DNA of 64,000 nucleotides from positions 39,119,000 to 39,182,999 of the forward strand of contig CM037588.1 of NCBI GenBank assembly GCA_021018995.1, read 5' to 3'. The position numbers were made by a program, and so were the translations under genes. This DNA comes from Chloranthus sessilifolius. Taxonomy: Eukaryota > Streptophyta > Magnoliopsida > Chloranthales > Chloranthaceae. Under the pieces are notes generated by a model, which was not told the DNA's origin, ran no database searches, and was given only the letters and a program-made list of their open reading frames with translations. Position 1 is the stretch's first letter. Each line of letters opens with the position of its first letter. This document shows positions 58,397 to 64,000 of this stretch, one piece after another.

Positions 58397-58990
58397 TGAT
58401 TATATATATCTCTAATTAAGTCTTAACCTATTGCAAGCGCACAACGGAAATTGTAGAGCTAGTATAGGATCGTTCCCACGAAGATAGGTTTTATGTACTA
58501 TATATATATTAATTTTCTAAAAACTTATACTTATCTTTTAAAATTCTAAGCTATTGAAGAAATATGAATAAAGAATAAAGAATGATTTCTTAAACTATAT
58601 TGCAAAAAATAAATCCTAAATCCTCCTACTTCTATCTTTAACACAACTTTCTATTGAACGATTCTTTATTACGATTCATCGCTTTCTCTTGTATCATACT
58701 CTTTTGAGTGGCTTCTCTCTGGAGAATCGTAAATTACGATTTCTCACTTTCTTTTACATTGTTCCAAAAAATCATAAAGCATGATTTTCATCTTTTCAGT
58801 AGGTGATGATTCGTCTTTTAGTTCAATTATCTTTTTATTGCTTTATGAGTTCCTTTTAACAAATATTAACACTTTGGTTCTCTTTTGCTATTTTTTCTTA
58901 ATATCTACACATCAGTAACTGATTAGTAGCAACTAAGTCCTAGCATCACTAAGTTAAGGGTGGTAAAATGGTATATTATGTGATTGATCA
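58397..58990 (-). repeat. E 3' LTR, internally deleted
   Basis: Starts TGATCAATCACATAAT at 58990 and ends near TGAT at 58397; 594 bp against about 1510 in A1. The deletion joins U3 (CGTTCAATAG, near 58660) to U5 (AGGAGGATTTAGGATTT, near 58620). It removes the TATA box and the whole ATTGACGAC array. U3 words are still visible at about 58728-58790. Confidence 0.75.
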
Positions 58991-59003
58991 CACTCCAAAC
59001 TTA
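58991..59003 (-). other. Polypurine tract of E
   Basis: On the minus strand CATAAGTTTGGAGTG leads into TGATCAATC. Confidence 0.75.
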
Positions 59004-61226
59004 TGTTTTGCTAGTCCCTAGCAAATAAGGAAATATAAAATATTCTAAAATTAAAAAATTTAAATGCCACTTTCGTAGGAAGCATGATTGCATTTAGCAG
59101 ATGCAACAAGCCTTTAAAACCCCTAGGTGATCCATAGTGGAGGAGTTGTAGTCTCTTGAAGGTTTTCAGTTAAGTTACCTACAAACTTAAAATATTTTTA
59201 AATTTTCAAAAGAAAAATTAAAATCTAAAATCTAAACTAGCTAAGTTAATTACGTTGACTAAATTGACTAAATTGATTATCACATGGTTGTTATGAATTT
59301 CTAAAATTACCAATCTTTTATCCTTACTTTCCATTATAATAGTTATCCTTGATTAGAACTCCAACAATTTCTGTTCATAGTAAGCACGAAGTGTATGCAT
59401 CAGTGAATAATTTATTCTTCATAAAATTTTCTAAACTGCAGATTTAGAAAATATTTTCATTCAAAAACTCACTATTGACTTACTCTAAAAAAATATCGAA
59501 ACTTTTGGGTTCTCTCAATGTATTATTTCAGAAAAATTTAGTCAAAGGATAATTGTAAAAAAATTTAATCTCATGGAAAAGATAATCTACTCTATTCATA
59601 TGGTTCCCTGTGCAATCCATAGTATCTATTATTTATATCTCTGCTAGGCTTATGCTTTTGCAAATCGTACATCAAAAAGGTCTTTCCATCGACTTGTAAT
59701 GAGGTTTTGGAATTCAGAAGGTGTCAAAGAAAGGTAAAAAAGGATTCAAAGTTTTTATGAGAATTTAGCTTTTCTTTCTCCTATCTTTTCAGCTTCTTCT
59801 TTTCTTCAGTAAGTATCAGTAAGTATCCACTAATTTGGATAGCTTCTTCCCGTTTTTCTTCTAATTTTTTTTTTTTTCATTTTTTAAATCCCATTTCTTC
59901 AATTATTTTGCAGAATCGTGTTTTACGATTTTTTCACTTTTTCTTTTCTTTCTAAATTGTCTTTTACGTTTTTTCTTTTTTTTTTACCTCTTCCCATATT
60001 CTTCATCTGATTTCTTCAACTGTATTATTTTTTTGCATTCCCTTTTTCTATTTTTGCTTTTTACTCCTTCAACTCCCTCTTCTTCCCTTCTTTTTGCATT
60101 CTAAATTCTCAGAAATTATAAGGGTTAAAGGTTGAAAGCTTTGGGTAGTACATATAGTTAAGAGTTTTCAAAATTTTGGTATAAAGAAATTTAGTTTTGG
60201 CTTCTAATATGGGTTCAAAGGGTAAGTTATTTTATGGGATTTTGGCTTTTTGGCTCTGGTTAACAAAAGATGACATTTAATCATCATTACAAGTTACTAG
60301 CATAGATGCCTTATTATTTTGATATCTAACAGATAGTTCTAGACAAAAAATCAGGTTAACATAGTCATCGAATATTTTAATTCTAAATTCAGCAATATGA
60401 GATTTTATAACAGCATAGACAAGAAGTTCAAAATTTTTTTTGACTTGCACAGAAGTAGTCTTTCTCTCAAAGAAAGAAAAATTTGGCTCTAATGCTCACT
60501 GGTTTATATAATTTTGAAACTATAGTCTAAAATATTGTAGTTTAGATCAATCTATTATTTTAAACATTCAATCTAATACAGTGTTTGAATGAGCTAATCA
60601 TGAATTGGACTGTTCTATATTCTAATTATTGAACTTCTACTATGATGAATCGTAAGTTTTCAAGATTTGTAATTTTTTCTATCATAATTCACATATAATG
60701 ATCAATAATAAAAAAAACTATTTTTTAAAAGAATTTGAAAAAATATATACAAAATAAAATAAAATAATAAAACTAATTAAAATACTAATATACTAATTAA
60801 CTACTATTATACACAGAAGTTGTGTATCCCCCCAAACTTAATTCGGACAATGCCCTCATTGGCACAAAAAATAGGGGGCACTAAAATTTACCTTTGAATT
60901 ACTGATAATACTGATTTGTGGACCGAAAAAAATCTGTCACCAGATATATACTTTCCCCCAAACTTGAGAGAAAAATATCTATGACTTATTCTCGGTGTAT
61001 TAATAGTAAAAATTGAAAAAGAAAATTAGAAACAATTACACAGTTAGTAAAAAAACTAGTCAAAAGAAAATTTCATATATTATCTGCATATTTACAATGA
61101 TCACAACAAAGAAAATCTAAAGTACTAAAATATATTAAAAACTAATTACCTAAAAGTATAAACCTAGGAAAAATCTAGAGTGCTAATTTAAATATCATAC
61201 CAGTGAGGCTCATGATATTCTATAGT
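59004..61226 (-). other. E 3' noncoding region
   Basis: Gene-free. Hairpin block at 59062-59190 (TTGTAG/CTACAA, CTGAA-AACC-TTCAA, TTGCAT/ATGCAA on the minus strand), CATTACAAG with ACCTTTTTGAT (59685-59712), a purine-rich tract (59810-60100) with one full word AATCGTGTTTTACGATT (minus reading has the same arms; 59914-59930), and PPT-like sites at 60828-60841 and 60952-60966. Confidence 0.6.
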
Positions 61227-63783
61227 ATTTACTCATTTGGTGATGAAGGGTATGGTACAAGAATAGAAGTAGTAGGGTCTTCTTTTGAGTCAAACATCAC
61301 ATCCGTAGAGTGATTGTCTTGTTCTTCTTCTGAAAGTGGTCCTCCATGTGTTGCAGGGTCAGCTTCATCCGTGCTTTTCCTTCTCATAAACTAATCTGCA
61401 GGAGCTTCCTTCCAGGCTCTGTTGCTCCTTATCTTTATTTTTCAGATCCGTAGTTAACTTTTTAATCATGGCATATTTTAGTTGTATCTCCATTCTCAAC
61501 TTTCCTACTTTTCTTAGTTCTTTTGTTACTATGGCCAAGCACTTCTTTGTGAGAGTATCAATGATCTTCTTTTGTTCAACATTGATTGAACTTAGGGAAT
61601 CTTTCTTCTTGCAGTTTCAGAATTTTTCCATCAACTATAGTCAATAGATGATTCTTCTCACTCAGCTGTTGATTGAAGTCCTACTGGTAATTTTTAAGAG
61701 CTTTTTCCCTTGCGGTTTCTATATCATTTGGAACTACCATTAATCCTCCACATTGTTCAATTAGGTTTGCGATTTTATCTTCGTACACCTTCTCTTCTTC
61801 TCATGCTTGTTAATTTTTGCTCATTATTCTATTCTCTTCACGCAGCTACACCAGTTGAGCCTGAAGTGACTGGCATGCTTCCTGTACTTTCCTTGCCATT
61901 TCTGCTTTCCAATGTGTAAGGTGTTCTTTTGCAGCCTTCTGCTTCAAGCTTTCTATTACCTCTGAGCGCTCTTGAGACGTCAGTGTAGCATCAAAGACTC
62001 TCTTCTTCAGTCTATGAAACTCCTCCATCCATTTCCTTACCACGCCTGTAAGTGGTGCCAAATTTAGGGCATATGTGTTTAACTATTATTCTACTTCCCT
62101 CAATTTGCTCACTACATCTTGGAATGGCAATAGAATTGGTTCGTGTGTACGTTACCATTGTTCCATTGCCCTTAATCTCCTTTCTAGTTCGAGGATTGAT
62201 GTGGTGGTGATTGGAGGGTTAACAGGGGGTGCTTCTTCTCTATTTAATAATTATGTGAAACCCCCTCTTGGCACTTCAGAGCTTGGTCTAGCTTCTTTTG
62301 CTTGAATCATGAGAGTCTGCTCTATAGTGGTTGAAATTGTAGGTAGAACATCAGACTCTATTGGTGCATGGACATGACTAGAAGTAGACATTTTAGCAAT
62401 CTGTATATCTTCTGTTATTTCAATGTTTGGGCTCACAGTTCTGCCTGCCTTTCAGCTTGAAGGTGTATGTGTGCAAAGGGTCATATAGACTAGATTGGTC
62501 TACAACTATGGCTGGTTCTAACTCGGCTACTATATCAGGTATTGGAGAGCCAATCTCTGCTCTCTCTTGAGTTTGAGTAGAAGTACTCACTCCCTCTTCT
62601 ATGGCTGCTGCTTCTGGTACTATTATTTCTATTAATTGCTCCATGGCAGATTCTTCTCGGGTCTCAGGAATCTGTGGGACTTTTGGTGCGAGAAGTGAGA
62701 GGTATTTTCTTTTTATTTTCGGCACCTAAAGTTCTCTTATAGGTAGTTACTGTTAAGCTTTCCTCTGTTCTTGGCAAACCCTTTTTTTTGGGGTCTATGA
62801 TATACCCCACATTCATCAGCAAATTTGTGATAAGGCCTCCAAAGGGCAAGGTCAACTTCTTCGCCTGATATTTTTCTTGACTCAGTGTCTCTCTCACAGT
62901 GGTGATTATTTCAAAAAGGTAAGAGGGCACATCGAACCAATAGCGATTCTCCATTAAGTACAATGCCTTGGCAAAAAGTGCCCTTCTCTATGTTCCGTGA
63001 CCCATGGGGTGGATAGTCTTATGAATTAAAACATCGAAGAAGTGAAGTGATAAACTCCTTGCTTCCAAATCTTTTCGAAGGAAAAAGGACCTATCCCAAG
63101 GAGGTTTTCCTAATAGCTCTATTGCCATTTGGATAAAGTCAAGAAGGGTTTTGGCTGGCATCCTTAGAATGTTAGCCTTTGGGATGTCCTAAGATACTTG
63201 TGGAATCTCTAAAGGTCCTTACATTACCCTGGCAACCATTTCCTTTGTAATTTGGACCGGTAGTCCATTGATACAGGTGGAGAGAATTGGGGATGGTTCC
63301 TGGCTGCTTTTGATATTATTTTTTATAAAACAGTCTCGCCAATCTAGGATAGACTGGTGTGACTCCTCGTTCTAAGAAGTATTGCAGCTCGACATCCTTA
63401 AAGTACTTGATGGCTTCCCCACTCATTTCCAACTTTTCCAAAGACTCGACATCTACTGTGATTTTGGCTCCCACAAGATGGTGTTTCATTGAATAGGGAG
63501 CCGGTCTAATGTTGTGGTAGAAGGCGCTGGCTTTTTGACTTTATCTATTTTTATACTCTTTTCAGGGGCAGGTATTGTTTCAATTCCCATTCCTTCAGAT
63601 TGAGGTTCTCTAACAACCACCCTCAAGGACGTAACTTTCTTTTTAGTTTGGTTTACTACTTTTGACTTAGCTTTGAGGGCAGCAAACCGAGTGATATGGC
63701 TTGTAAGAGGAGAGTTATCGAAACTGTTACCTTCCTCTCCTTCTTCCTCCCTCTATCGCTTGCCTGTGTCTCCCGACCTATTG
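61227..63783 (-). pseudogene. Accessory protein (E), broken
   Basis: Homologous to the A1 and A0 accessory genes end to end. From the N-terminus (63783 down; the ATG is changed to ATA): FAALKAKSK and a Lys-rich part, VYPRLARLFYKK (about 63340) followed by a stop, ALYLMENRYWFDVPSYLFEI, LTLPFGGLITNLLMNVGY, the Glu/Thr-rich linker, the region LTGVVRKWMEEFHRLKKRVF with a coiled coil, and the tail VPYPSSPNE ending at about 61228. The stops differ from those shared by A1 and A0, so E decayed on its own. Confidence 0.7.
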
Positions 63784-63795
63784 CAATTTCTTTAT

Positions 63796-63889
63796 CTGCA
63801 ATATGTAGAGAATATTATTTAGTAAATCACAACTTGCATATAAGCTTTCATAAACATTTGCAGAGATTCATCCATTTAAAGGTTGTTAC
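63796..63889 (-). other. Putative 94-nt 5'-UTR intron (E)
   Basis: On the minus strand: GATCAAG then GTAACAACC as donor, and TACATATTGCAG as acceptor, 13 bases before the accessory start. It matches the position of the A1 intron (5430-5535). The exon side before the donor (GATTCATGATCAAG) corresponds to CAATCATCAAGAG in A1, and an upstream TTAGGGTTT also matches. Confidence 0.5.
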
Positions 63890-64000
63890 CTTGATCATGA
63901 ATCCACAAACCCTAATTTTAGGATATTGCTTAGAACTTTAATAGGATTTCCAAAATCAAATAGGAGATACATGGAAAGATTTTATAAACAAAAATGGTTG
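63890..64000 (-). other. E upstream exon of accessory gene (partial)
   Basis: Corresponds to the end of the gag-accessory spacer of A1 (minus-strand AAATTAGGGTTTGTGGATTC). Cut by the window end. Confidence 0.35.

Larger units (their letters stand above)
58397..64000 (-). mobile_element. E: A-family element, 3' part, minus strand
   Basis: Read from 64000 down: 5'-UTR exon and intron, accessory gene, 3' noncoding region, PPT and a shortened LTR. It is closer to A than to D. It inserted into F2. Its gag and 5' LTR lie beyond the window. Confidence 0.8.

Overview
The window is repeat-dense, AT-rich nuclear DNA of a flowering plant with a large genome. I see no host gene, rRNA, tRNA or CRISPR array. 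Almost every base can be assigned to nested LTR retrotransposons, all decayed. The species cannot be told from the sequence.

Layout. Four Athila-type families (tRNA-Asp primer site, Athila-like gag, no pol) dominate. 1-23342 is a Russian doll of two alternating families, called here A and C: C1 internal (1-1639), complete A1 (1645-11807, TSD GGTGT), rest of C1 with its 3' LTR (11808-13538), rest of an outer A0 (13539-22817) carrying a chromoviral solo LTR (15329-17687, TSD GAAAC), then a C0 fragment (22818-23342). 23343-26512 is the 3' end of D, an older relative of A. 26513-27852 is a minus-strand Tekay-like LTR piece, followed by a minus-strand Tat-type RNase H/integrase fragment (27853-28360). 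28361-41884 is a full Tekay/Del chromovirus F1 with dead gag-pol plus an accessory ORF. It shares its right LTR with a second internal region, F2 (41885-43383 and 56777-58396). F2 is split by G (43384-56776, TSD CTACA), a complete 13.4-kb element with gag and a long accessory ORF but no pol. 58397-64000 is the 3' part of E, an A-family element on the minus strand.

How the parts may work together. Three features recur in unrelated families. (1) Each LTR family carries an array of its own CpG-containing palindromic word. In A, F and G similar words recur directly upstream of an accessory ORF. (2) The accessory ORFs of A, E, G and chromovirus F1 share a core (a PRLVxLFY-like motif, later an LPxxxLIxxLL-like motif) with basic, proline-rich and coiled-coil extensions. 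In A and E they follow a putative 5'-UTR intron. (3) A block of potential RNA hairpins lies just upstream of the polypurine tract in A, C, D, E and G, with covarying base pairs. My leading inference is a non-autonomous retrotransposon strategy: pol is borrowed, while a self-encoded protein and family-specific cis words control expression or silencing, perhaps like the VANC anti-silencing proteins of VANDAL transposons. This is a hypothesis; the sequence shows the association, not the function.
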